Program-made: the position numbers and the translations under genes
Part shown: in pieces, positions 58,030 through 64,000 of the stretch
Layout: each line of letters starts with the position of its first letter
How positions within the stretch are numbered: position 1 is the stretch's first letter
Notes under the pieces: model-generated
Databases searched by the model: none
The model's input: only the letters and a program-made list of their open reading frames with translations
What the model was told of the DNA's origin: nothing
Origin: Pontitalea aquivivens
GTDB lineage: Bacteria > Pseudomonadota > Alphaproteobacteria > Rhodobacterales > Rhodobacteraceae
Reading direction: 5' to 3'
NCBI RefSeq assembly: GCF_046507575.1
Contig: NZ_JBKFEY010000007.1
Location: 67,619 to 131,618, forward strand
DNA: 64,000 nt

Positions 58030-58803
58030 ATGATCGATTATCTGGAAAAACTGCTTTCAGCCCGGACCATTCAGGAAATTTGGTCTTTGCATTGCGACCG
58101 GATGGCCAAATTCGGGTTTGATCGGTTGCTTTACGGCTTTACCCGCTTTCGCACGTCACACAGCCTGGGCAATCTGGAAGACACGCTGATCCTGTCCAAC
58201 CACGATCATGCCTATCTGGAAGGGTTCATTGGCGACGGATTGTACAATCACGCCCCCATGGTCAAATGGGCCGCGCAGAACGAAGGCGCCTGTTCCTGGA
58301 GCAGGGTCGAAGCGCAGATCCTGTCCAGCCAGCTGACCCAGACCGAACGCCGGGTGATCGAATTCAACCTGCGTTACGATGTCCGCGCGGGCTATTCGAT
58401 TTCCTTTCCCGACGTCACGGTGCGCGCCAAGGGCGCGATCGGGCTTTGCGCCACCCGCGGAATTACCCAGGCCGAGGTGGACCGGATCTGGGATCGCCAT
58501 GGCCGCGAAATCATGATATTCAACAATATCGCCCATATGCGCATCTGTTCGATGCCCTATGCCACCGCGCGCCGTGCCCTGACCCCGCGCCAGCGCGAGG
58601 TGCTGGAATGGGTGGCCGAGGGCAAGACCACGGCCGATATCGCCACAATCATGGGCCTGACCGCGGCCACGGTCGAAAAGCACCTGCGCCTGGCGCGTGA
58701 GGCGCTGGATGTCGATACCACGGCACAAGCGGTGCTGAAGGCCTCAATGCAGAATCAGATATTTCTGTCGTCCAACGGAACCACACTATCCCTGCGTCAG
58801 TGA
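58030..58803 (+). CDS. LuxR-family regulator with autoinducer-binding-type domain (solo)
   Basis: 257 residues. An N-terminal autoinducer-binding domain (about residues 15-165) and a C-terminal LuxR helix-turn-helix (about 185-245; LTPRQREVLEWVAEGKTTADIATIMGLTAATVEKHL). No luxI gene is near. Where LuxR proteins have Asp-Pro at the ligand acid (TraR Asp70), this one has Ala-Pro (YNHAPMVKW), so classical acyl-homoserine lactone binding is doubtful. The ATG at 58030 has GACAGGGGTGG before it; an in-frame ATG at 58015 is an alternative. A perfect palindromic terminator follows. Confidence 0.88.
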   Translation: MIDYLEKLLSARTIQEIWSLHCDRMAKFGFDRLLYGFTRFRTSHSLGNLEDTLILSNHDHAYLEGFIGDGLYNHAPMVKWAAQNEGACSWSRVEAQILSSQLTQTERRVIEFNLRYDVRAGYSISFPDVTVRAKGAIGLCATRGITQAEVDRIWDRHGREIMIFNNIAHMRICSMPYATARRALTPRQREVLEWVAEGKTTADIATIMGLTAATVEKHLRLAREALDVDTTAQAVLKASMQNQIFLSSNGTTLSLRQ

Positions 58804-58826
58804 TCCTATTGTTGCCAAGCCATCAC

Positions 58827-58854
58827 AAGAAAGTCGGGAATTCCCGACTTTCTT
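58827..58854. terminator. 28-base perfect palindrome after the luxR-type gene
   Basis: AAGAAAGTCGGGAA and its mirror form a perfect 14+14 palindrome centred on AATT, with a short T-rich tail (TTCTT). It lies 23 bases after the stop codon and is likely the intrinsic terminator. Having no loop of its own, it could also act as a binding site. Confidence 0.8.
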
Positions 58855-58879
58855 CGGCGCTTTATTGGTGATTTCTTAA

Positions 58880-59023
58880 TACATGTTTCGTAAGTGGTGG
58901 TGTTTTTCAGGAACACTGGGCCCTTTGCGTTGCCCCAGCATTGTCGGGGCAAGCGAATGGTTCTGCCGGGAAACCGGATCTGGTCCTGTCAGTCGCATTT
59001 TCGGCTGGCAGGACCTTGTTTTT
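58880..59023 (+). ncRNA. candidate small RNA
   Basis: A stretch that starts in AT-rich DNA after one terminator and ends in a second intrinsic terminator: GGTCCTGTCAG (58982-58992)/CTGGCAGGACC (59005-59015) with a TTGTTTTT tail. Two further hairpins lie between. No gene explains the second terminator on this strand. 5' end is a guess. Not matched to a known family. Confidence 0.35.
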
Positions 59024-59086
59024 GGGGGCGTTCCGGTTCCGTCACCCATTCTGTTCGGGCGACGGCAGCGGCGTTCGGAATGCAAG

Positions 59087-59108
59087 GCGCCGCCCCGGGG
59101 GGCGGCGC
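59087..59108 (-). terminator. terminator-like hairpin of the rpsB-tsf operon
   Basis: A perfect 10-bp stem GCGCCGCCCC/GGGGCGGCGC with a 2-base loop, 28 bases beyond the tsf stop. Followed on the minus strand by TTGCATT rather than a full U-run. Very stable. Confidence 0.7.
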
Positions 59109-59135
59109 TGCAGGTCCGCACAGGACCAGAAGCGA

Positions 59136-60035
59136 TCAGGCGCCCTGAAGGGTTTTGGCCACTTCGGCGGCGAAATCCTCTTCCTTCTTCTCGATGCCTT
59201 CGCCCACGGCCATGCGCACATAGGCAACAACCTCGACGCCCGCATCCTTGGCGGCCTGGGCCACGGTGATGTCGGGATTCAGCACGAATTTCTGGTTCAG
59301 CAGCGTCACTTCTTCCAGGAACTTCTTCATCCGGCCCGGGATGATGTTGTTCTGGATCACCGCTTCGGGCTTCGGCTTGGCCGAGGCCGCGTTTTCTTCC
59401 AGCGCCTTCTGGGTCTGGACCTGCAGTTCGCGTTCCACGACGGTCGGGTCAAGCGACGCTTCCGACAGCGCCAGCGGCGAGGTCGCGGCGATGTGCATGG
59501 CGATCTGCTTGCCGATGCCGTTATCCGTGCCTTTCAGCGCAACCAGCACGCCGATGCGGCCAAGGCCATCCGCGGCAGCGGTGTGGATGTAGGACGCAAC
59601 GGTGTCCCCTTCCACGGCGGCCATGCGGCGCAGCGTCATGTTTTCGCCGATCGTGGCGATCGCGTCGGTCAACGCGGTTTCCACCGCCTTGCCCGCCAGC
59701 GGCGCGGCCTTCAGGCCTTCCAGGTCGGAAACGCCCAGGGCCGCTTCGGTGATGCCACGGACCAGGCCCTGGAAATCGGCGTTTTTGCCGACAAAGTCGG
59801 TTTCCGAGTTCACCTCGACCGCGACGCCCTTGCCGCCGGCCACGGCCACGCCCACCAGGCCCTCGGCCGCAACGCGGTCCGCTTTCTTGGCAGCCTTCGC
59901 CAGGCCCTTGGTGCGCAGCCAGTCCACTGCGGCTTCCATGTCGCCATTGGTTTCGGTCAGTGCTTTCTTCGCGTCCATCATGCCTGCGCCGGTGGATTCG
60001 CGCAGTTCCTTCACCATCTGGGCGGTGATCGCCAT
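59136..60035 (-). CDS. tsf: elongation factor Ts
   Basis: 299 residues. UBA-like N-terminus MAITAQMVKELRESTGAGMMDAKKAL, then the EF-Tu-binding core with EVNSETDFVGKN, subdomains N and C. Nucleotide exchange factor for EF-Tu. Follows rpsB by 73 bases with a strong hairpin in the gap; the rpsB-tsf pair is universal in bacteria. Confidence 0.97.
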   Translation of the reverse strand: MAITAQMVKELRESTGAGMMDAKKALTETNGDMEAAVDWLRTKGLAKAAKKADRVAAEGLVGVAVAGGKGVAVEVNSETDFVGKNADFQGLVRGITEAALGVSDLEGLKAAPLAGKAVETALTDAIATIGENMTLRRMAAVEGDTVASYIHTAAADGLGRIGVLVALKGTDNGIGKQIAMHIAATSPLALSEASLDPTVVERELQVQTQKALEENAASAKPKPEAVIQNNIIPGRMKKFLEEVTLLNQKFVLNPDITVAQAAKDAGVEVVAYVRMAVGEGIEKKEEDFAAEVAKTLQGA

Positions 60036-60064
60036 GTCGGCTCTCCTCGAATTTGAAAGGGTTT

Positions 60065-60086
60065 CGGGCGGGGATAACCCCGCCCG
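60065..60086 (-). terminator. hairpin between rpsB and tsf
   Basis: CGGGCGGGG/CCCCGCCCG, a 9-bp stem with ATAA loop, 30 bases before the tsf start. No U-run. Probably an attenuator or mRNA-stabilising element separating rpsB and tsf levels. Confidence 0.65.
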
Positions 60087-60108
60087 GTGTCGTCTGGATG
60101 ACGCAGGC

Positions 60109-60873
60109 TCAGGCCTCGGCGTCTTCCACGGCTTCCTCGGCCGGCGCTTCGGTCAGCGCGCCCAGGTCGACGCCGGCGGCGCCCATCTGTGCGGTCATGC
60201 CGTCCAGCGCGGCGCGCGACACCAGATCGCAGTAGAGCGAGATCGCGCGCGAGGCGTCATCGTTGCCCGGGATCACATAGTCCACACCCTTGGGCGAGCA
60301 GTTGGTGTCGACCACCGCCACGACCGGGATGCCCAGCTTGTTGGCTTCGTTGATCGCCAGGTCTTCCTTGTTCACGTCGATCACGAACAGCAGATCCGGC
60401 AGGCCGCCCATGTCGCGGATGCCGCCCAGGCTTGCCTGCAGCTTGGCCTGTTCGCGTTCCATGCCAAGACGCTCTTTCTTGGTCAGGCCTTCGGCGCCCG
60501 AGGCCATCGCCTCGTCGATCTGCTTCAGACGCGCGATCGACTGGGACACGGTCTTCCAGTTGGTCAGCGTGCCGCCCAGCCAGCGGTGGTTCATGTAGTA
60601 CTGCGCCGATTTTTCGGCGGCTTCGGCCACGGCCTTCTGCGCCTGACGCTTGGTGCCGACGAACAGCACGCGCCCGCCCTTGGCCACGGTGTCGCGCACG
60701 ACCTTCAGCGCCTGGTCCAGCATCGGGACGGTCTGGGTCAGGTCGACGATGTGGATGCCGTTGCGGTCGCCATAGATGTATTCGGCCATCCGCGGGTTCC
60801 AGCGCTGGGTCTGGTGACCGTAGTGAACGCCAGCTTCCAGCAGCTGACGCATGGAGAATTCGGGAAGCGCCAT
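60109..60873 (-). CDS. rpsB: 30S ribosomal protein S2
   Basis: 254 residues. Signatures MALPEFSMRQLLEAGVHYGH, RVLFVGTKRQAQ, HRWLGGTLTNWKTV and GIPVVAVVDTNCSP. A short acidic C-terminal tail (EAPAEEAVEDAEA) is typical of alphaproteobacteria. The ATG at 60873 is chosen over the one two codons upstream because AGGA lies 7 bases before it; with the other, AAGGAA abuts the ATG. Confidence 0.97.
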   Translation of the reverse strand: MALPEFSMRQLLEAGVHYGHQTQRWNPRMAEYIYGDRNGIHIVDLTQTVPMLDQALKVVRDTVAKGGRVLFVGTKRQAQKAVAEAAEKSAQYYMNHRWLGGTLTNWKTVSQSIARLKQIDEAMASGAEGLTKKERLGMEREQAKLQASLGGIRDMGGLPDLLFVIDVNKEDLAINEANKLGIPVVAVVDTNCSPKGVDYVIPGNDDASRAISLYCDLVSRAALDGMTAQMGAAGVDLGALTEAPAEEAVEDAEA

Positions 60874-60989
60874 ATCCATTTCCTTTCCGGTTTGCGCCTG
60901 AGCGGGGCTTTCAGGGCTTGCGCCCAACCGGTGGACCTGTCGGGGATGTCTCCCCCGCCAAGCCCGGCCCCGCCTGTGAAGTGGGCGCG

Positions 60990-61017
60990 CTTTAGCCCGC
61001 TTTGCCCCCCGGCGCAA
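60990..61017 (-). promoter_or_regulatory. possible rpsB promoter
   Basis: On the minus strand TTGCGC (61012-61017) and CTAAAG (60990-60995) with 16 bases between. The roughly 115-base leader before rpsB carries the inverted partner GGGCGCAAGCCC (about 60914-60925), so the leader may fold or overlap an S2-binding site. Tentative. Confidence 0.4.
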
Positions 61018-61120
61018 GCCCCCCTTCACATGCGGCGCGTTCACATGCGTGCGCGGCGGTTCTGCCTGCGGGCCGATTTGCGGGCTTGCGCGGCGCGCGC
61101 GAAGCGGGCACCAAAAGCCC

Positions 61121-62050
61121 ATGACCCCAAAGCCCATGACATCGCGGACACCGCAACCTGACATCCTGTGCATCGGATCGGCCCTGTGGGACATCATAGG
61201 CCGCGCGCCGGTGCCGATGCAATGCGGCGAGGATGTGGGTGGCCGGATCACCCGGCTGCCGGGTGGGGTTGCGCTGAACATCGCGATGACGCTGGCGCGC
61301 TTCGGGTTGCGCCCGGCCCTGCTGACCGCGATCGGCCATGATGCCGAGGGCGATGAACTGATCCGCGCCGCGGCAGGGCTGGGGATCGATTGCCGCCACG
61401 TCTGCCGCACCGCCGATCTGCCGACCGACCGCTACATGGCGATCGAGGGTACGAACGGCCTGATCGCCGCCGTGGCCGATGCCCATTCGCTGGAACAGGC
61501 CGGCGCGCGCATCCTGGCGCCTCTGTCCGATGGGCCGCTGGGCCGCGCAACGGCGCCCTGGACCGGCCAGGTGGCGCTGGATGGCAACCTGACCGGCCCG
61601 CTTCTGGCGCAGATTGCGCAATCACCGCTGTTCGGCGCGGCCGATCTGCGCATCGTGCCCGCCAGCCCCGGCAAGGTGGCGCGGCTTTTGCCGCTGCTGG
61701 CCCATCCCAACGCCACCCTGTACCTGAACCTGGCCGAGGCGCGGATCCTGGGCCAGCGCCCCTTCACCTCTGCGGCCGAGGCCGCGCAGGGCCTTCTGGC
61801 GCAGGGCGCCCGGCGTGTTCTGGTGACCGACGGGGCGCGCCTTGTGGCCGATGGCACCGCCCATGGGGATGCCGCGCCGGTGCTGACCCATGCCCCGCCC
61901 CCCGTTCCCGTGGCCCGCGTCACCGGCGCGGGCGATACATTCATGGCCGCCCATCTCGTGGCCGAACGCCAGGGCGCTGCCCGCGCCGAGGCCCTTGAAC
62001 GCGCCGTTCACGCCGCAACCCGCCATGTATCCGGAGAGATCGCCTCATGA
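61121..62050 (+). CDS. psuK: PfkB-family carbohydrate kinase, probable pseudouridine kinase
   Basis: 309 residues, ribokinase fold. Substrate-binding region ALWDIIG and LPGGVALNIAMTLARFG, and the ATP/anion-hole motif RVTGAGDTFMAAH near the C-terminus. The partner gene psuG directly overlaps it by 4 bases (ATGA), which marks the pair as pseudouridine salvage: PsuK phosphorylates pseudouridine. Two nearby starts at 61121 and 61136 are possible; neither has a clear Shine-Dalgarno sequence. Confidence 0.88.
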   Translation: MTPKPMTSRTPQPDILCIGSALWDIIGRAPVPMQCGEDVGGRITRLPGGVALNIAMTLARFGLRPALLTAIGHDAEGDELIRAAAGLGIDCRHVCRTADLPTDRYMAIEGTNGLIAAVADAHSLEQAGARILAPLSDGPLGRATAPWTGQVALDGNLTGPLLAQIAQSPLFGAADLRIVPASPGKVARLLPLLAHPNATLYLNLAEARILGQRPFTSAAEAAQGLLAQGARRVLVTDGARLVADGTAHGDAAPVLTHAPPPVPVARVTGAGDTFMAAHLVAERQGAARAEALERAVHAATRHVSGEIAS

Positions 62051-63009
62051 CCCAGACCGCCCCCCGCGCCCACACGGCCCCGCTGACCTTCTCGCCCGAG
62101 GTGCGCACAGCCCTTGATGCCGGCGCCCCGGTCGTGGCGCTGGAATCCACCATCATCACCCACGGCATGCCCTATCCGCAAAACCTTGAAACCGCGCGCC
62201 GGGTCGAATCCGAACTGCGCGCCGCCGGTGCGGTACCGGCGACCATCGCGGTGATGGGCGGGCACATCCACATCGGCCTGACAGAGGCAGAGCTGGATCG
62301 CCTGGCCCGCGCCACGGATGTGATGAAACTGTCACGCGCCGATCTGGCGGCCTGCCTGGCGGCGGGTACCACGGGGGCGACGACGGTGGCCGCGACGATG
62401 ATCTGCGCGCAACTGGCGGGGATCGCGGTCTTTGCCACCGGGGGCATCGGCGGCGTGCATCGCGGCGCGGACACCAGCTTCGACATCTCGGCCGATCTGC
62501 CGGAACTGGCGCAGACCGCGGTGACGGTGGTCGCCGCGGGCGCCAAGGCGATCCTGGATCTGCCCAAGACCCTTGAGGTGCTGGAAACCAATGGCGTGCC
62601 GGTCATCGCCTATGGCCAGAACGAATTTCCCGCCTTCTGGTCGCGCGACTCTGGCCTGCGTGCGCCGCTGCGCGCCGATACCCCCGCCGAAATCGCCGCC
62701 GCCCACCGCATGCGCGCGGCCCTTGGCCTGCCGGGCGGCCAGCTGGTCGCCAACCCGATCCCCCCCGAGGCCGAAATCCCGCGCGCCGAAATCACCCCGG
62801 TGATCGAAACCGCCCTGGCCGAGGCCGAAGCCCGGGGCATCGCCGCCAAGGCGGTCACCCCCTTCCTGCTGCAACGCATTTTTGAACTGACCGCCGGCCG
62901 CTCGCTTCAGGCCAATATCGCGCTGGTGCTGAACAATGCCCGCCTGGCCGCCGCCATCGCGCGGGACCTGGCCGGCGCACAGGCGCGCGCGCCAAAGCCA
63001 AAGCCCTGA
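62047..63009 (+). CDS. psuG: pseudouridine-5'-phosphate glycosidase
   Basis: 320 residues. Family signature VVALESTIITHGMPYPQNLETA, then KLSRADLAACLAAGTTGATTVAATM and FATGGIGGVHRGAD; catalytic Lys expected in the KLS segment. It splits pseudouridine 5'-phosphate into uracil and ribose 5-phosphate. Coupled to psuK, giving a two-gene salvage operon for modified RNA breakdown products. Confidence 0.95.
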   Translation: MTQTAPRAHTAPLTFSPEVRTALDAGAPVVALESTIITHGMPYPQNLETARRVESELRAAGAVPATIAVMGGHIHIGLTEAELDRLARATDVMKLSRADLAACLAAGTTGATTVAATMICAQLAGIAVFATGGIGGVHRGADTSFDISADLPELAQTAVTVVAAGAKAILDLPKTLEVLETNGVPVIAYGQNEFPAFWSRDSGLRAPLRADTPAEIAAAHRMRAALGLPGGQLVANPIPPEAEIPRAEITPVIETALAEAEARGIAAKAVTPFLLQRIFELTAGRSLQANIALVLNNARLAAAIARDLAGAQARAPKPKP

Positions 63010-63121
63010 TCGGGGGCGGGAAATCCAGCCCCGCCCGGCCCCGCGGTCCGTTGCGGATCAGGCCCCCACCCCCTAGATTGACCGGGCCCCGACCCGCGGG
63101 CCCGTGCCGGAGTGCCGCCAG

Positions 63122-63853
63122 ATGACCGAAGACGATCCCCACGCATCTGCCCCCCCGTCATCCGGCCACCGGCCGCGACGGCGCGGGCTGTTCCACGGGC
63201 TGCGCAGCTCCTTCCTGACCGGGCTGGTGGTGATCGCGCCGATCGGCCTGACGCTCTGGCTGATCTGGACGGTGACGGGGTGGATCGACGGCTGGGTCTT
63301 GCCGCTGATCCCCGAACGCTGGCAGCCCGGCCAATATATCGGCATCAACCTGCGCGGCATCGGTGTGATCATCTTCCTGATCTTCACCGTCTTTATCGGC
63401 TGGACGGCCAAGGGGCTGATCGGCCGCTCGCTGATCCGCTGGGGCGAAAGCATCGTCGACCGGATGCCGGTGGTGCGGTCGATCTACAACGGGCTCAAGC
63501 AGATCGCGGAAACGGTGCTCAGCCAGTCGGAATCGAAATTCGACCGCGCCTGCATCATCGACTATCCCCGTCCCGGACTGAAGGCGATCGCCTTCGTCTC
63601 CTCCACCGCCAAGGGTGAAATCGCGCGACAGGCCCCGGACGATGATCCGCTGATCTCGGTGTTCCTGCCGACCACGCCGAACCCGACCTCGGGTTTTCTG
63701 CTGTTCGTGCCCCGCTCGCAGGTCACCTATCTGGACATGAGCATCGAGGACGCCGCCAAGCTGATCATTTCGGCCGGTCTGGTCTACCCGACACCAAAGC
63801 CCCCCGCACCCGCGCCAAGGACCACCGCCCCGCGGCCCGGACCCCAAGGCTGA
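63122..63853 (+). CDS. DUF502 membrane protein
   Basis: 243 residues. Two hydrophobic helices (about residues 28-53 and 75-97) precede the conserved DUF502 region (SIVDRMPVVRSIYNGLKQIAETVLS, VFLPTTPNPTSGFLLFVP). The C-terminus is Pro/Ala-rich. Function unknown; the family is widespread in bacteria and plants (COV-like). The ATG at 63122 begins MTEDDPHAS after GTGCCGCCAG; a start 6 codons upstream is possible. Confidence 0.9.
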   Translation: MTEDDPHASAPPSSGHRPRRRGLFHGLRSSFLTGLVVIAPIGLTLWLIWTVTGWIDGWVLPLIPERWQPGQYIGINLRGIGVIIFLIFTVFIGWTAKGLIGRSLIRWGESIVDRMPVVRSIYNGLKQIAETVLSQSESKFDRACIIDYPRPGLKAIAFVSSTAKGEIARQAPDDDPLISVFLPTTPNPTSGFLLFVPRSQVTYLDMSIEDAAKLIISAGLVYPTPKPPAPAPRTTAPRPGPQG

Positions 63854-63875
63854 CCCCAAGGCTGACCCCGGGCCC
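63851..63875. repeat. short tandem repeat at the DUF502 stop codon
   Basis: GCTGACCCCAAG occurs twice head-to-tail (from 63850), followed by GCTGACCCCGGG. The first unit contains the TGA stop codon. It resembles the repeat at 5453, where the stop codon also sits in the first tandem unit. Confidence 0.6.
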
Positions 63876-63900
63876 GGACCCCGGGCCTGCCCCCTGCCCC

Positions 63901-63929
63901 CTTCGGCTTTGCGAAAATATCCCGGGGGG
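63901..63929. repeat. 3'-end repeat element (subtype with AAAGCCGAAG)
   Basis: CTTCGGCTTTGCGAAAATATCCCGGGGGG, inverse orientation of the element at 46963 and near-identical to 25560. 47 bases after the DUF502 stop codon. Followed to base 64000 by GC-rich sequence with GGGGGGCGCGCCCCCC hairpin (63950-63966) and no gene. Confidence 0.65.
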
Positions 63930-64000
63930 TAAGGCGCGCCAGCGCCGAGGGGGGGCGCGCCCCCCCTGCCCCCCGGGGCCAAAAACCCGGCCAGCCCCGC

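Larger units (their letters stand above)
58804..59135. other. 332-base intergenic region with several hairpins
   Basis: No credible open frame on either strand. In order: the palindrome at 58827, an AT-rich stretch (58855-58905) that could hold a plus-strand promoter, TTGCCCC/GGGGCAA (about 58933-58955), CCGG-GAAA-CCGG, a terminator-like hairpin at 58982-59023, and the tsf-side hairpin at 59087. The layout is compatible with a small RNA. Confidence 0.6.

Noticed and set aside
58876..59269. Short open frames in the tsf-luxR gap on both strands
   Set aside because: They conflict with each other, span terminators, and have no plausible Shine-Dalgarno sequence or hydrophobic/helical pattern.
60874..61410. 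Extension of rpsB upstream by 179 codons
   Set aside because: The S2 N-terminus is universal at MALPEFSMRQLLEAGVHYGH and the longer frame overlaps the divergent psuK region.

Overview
This is a GC-rich chromosomal window from an alphaproteobacterium, most likely Rhodobacteraceae (Rhodobacter/Paracoccus/Roseobacter relatives). The evidence is gene content and style: a Rhodobacter-type phosphatidylethanolamine methyltransferase, TAXI-type TRAP transport, an aglEFG set, psuK-psuG, class II DAHP synthase, ATGA-coupled operons and Rhodobacter-like repeats at gene ends. I counted 63 protein genes, two of them very small. No rRNA, tRNA, CRISPR array, prophage or insertion sequence was recognised, so this is mainly a core chromosome segment with a few catabolic and transport modules.

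Layout. 1-3.8 kb (minus): LysR regulator, beta-CASP metallohydrolase and a window-truncated cation P-type ATPase, divergent from a GMC oxidoreductase (3.9-5.5 kb). 5.5-12.7 kb: an RpiR regulator divergent from a TAXI-TRAP operon that continues into a universal stress protein, a class III aminotransferase and a beta-keto acid cleavage enzyme, which together read as an uptake-and-degradation pathway for an amino acid such as a beta-amino acid. 12.8-15.1 kb: a membrane-anchored glutamate-synthase-like flavoprotein and pmtA. 15.3-20.2 kb (minus): a translationally coupled chemotaxis operon, STAS-cheY-cheA-cheW-cheR-cheY-unknown, with no receptor or cheB in the window. 20.5-23.9 kb: aglE-aglF-aglG sugar transporter parts without an ATPase, then a non-pyrrolysine MttB-family methyltransferase.

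25.6-32.3 kb: CorC-like transporter, xerD and a Rhodobacterales-type unknown (minus); a 45-residue membrane protein, divergent from aroK-aroB; then a YecR-like lipoprotein in a more AT-rich patch. 32.3-42 kb: guaA, a complete branched-chain amino acid ABC transporter (SBP, livG, livF, livH, livM), a GlxA-family regulator and class II DAHP synthase. 42-50 kb: a PAS protein, yicC-gmk-gamma carbonic anhydrase, a 55-residue membrane protein, a degenerate receiver-like protein, a PhoR-like kinase, pgm, hsp20 and a phosphoribosyltransferase. 50-57.8 kb: quinone oxidoreductase, rpe, then a sulfur-flavoured run: two exported metallo-beta-lactamase-fold proteins (one lacking the metal motif), a thioredoxin-like protein, a persulfide dioxygenase-like enzyme, a DUF442 sulfurtransferase/phosphatase and a SulP anion transporter. 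58-64 kb: a LuxR-type solo, a structured intergenic region that may encode a small RNA, rpsB-tsf, psuK-psuG and a DUF502 membrane protein.

The most distinctive non-coding signal is a family of dispersed elements found just 3' of genes at seven places. Two of them form long two-stem hairpins (31.7 kb, 57.8 kb). Start sites were moved inward from the longest open frames wherever a Shine-Dalgarno sequence, gene overlap or family alignment supported it.
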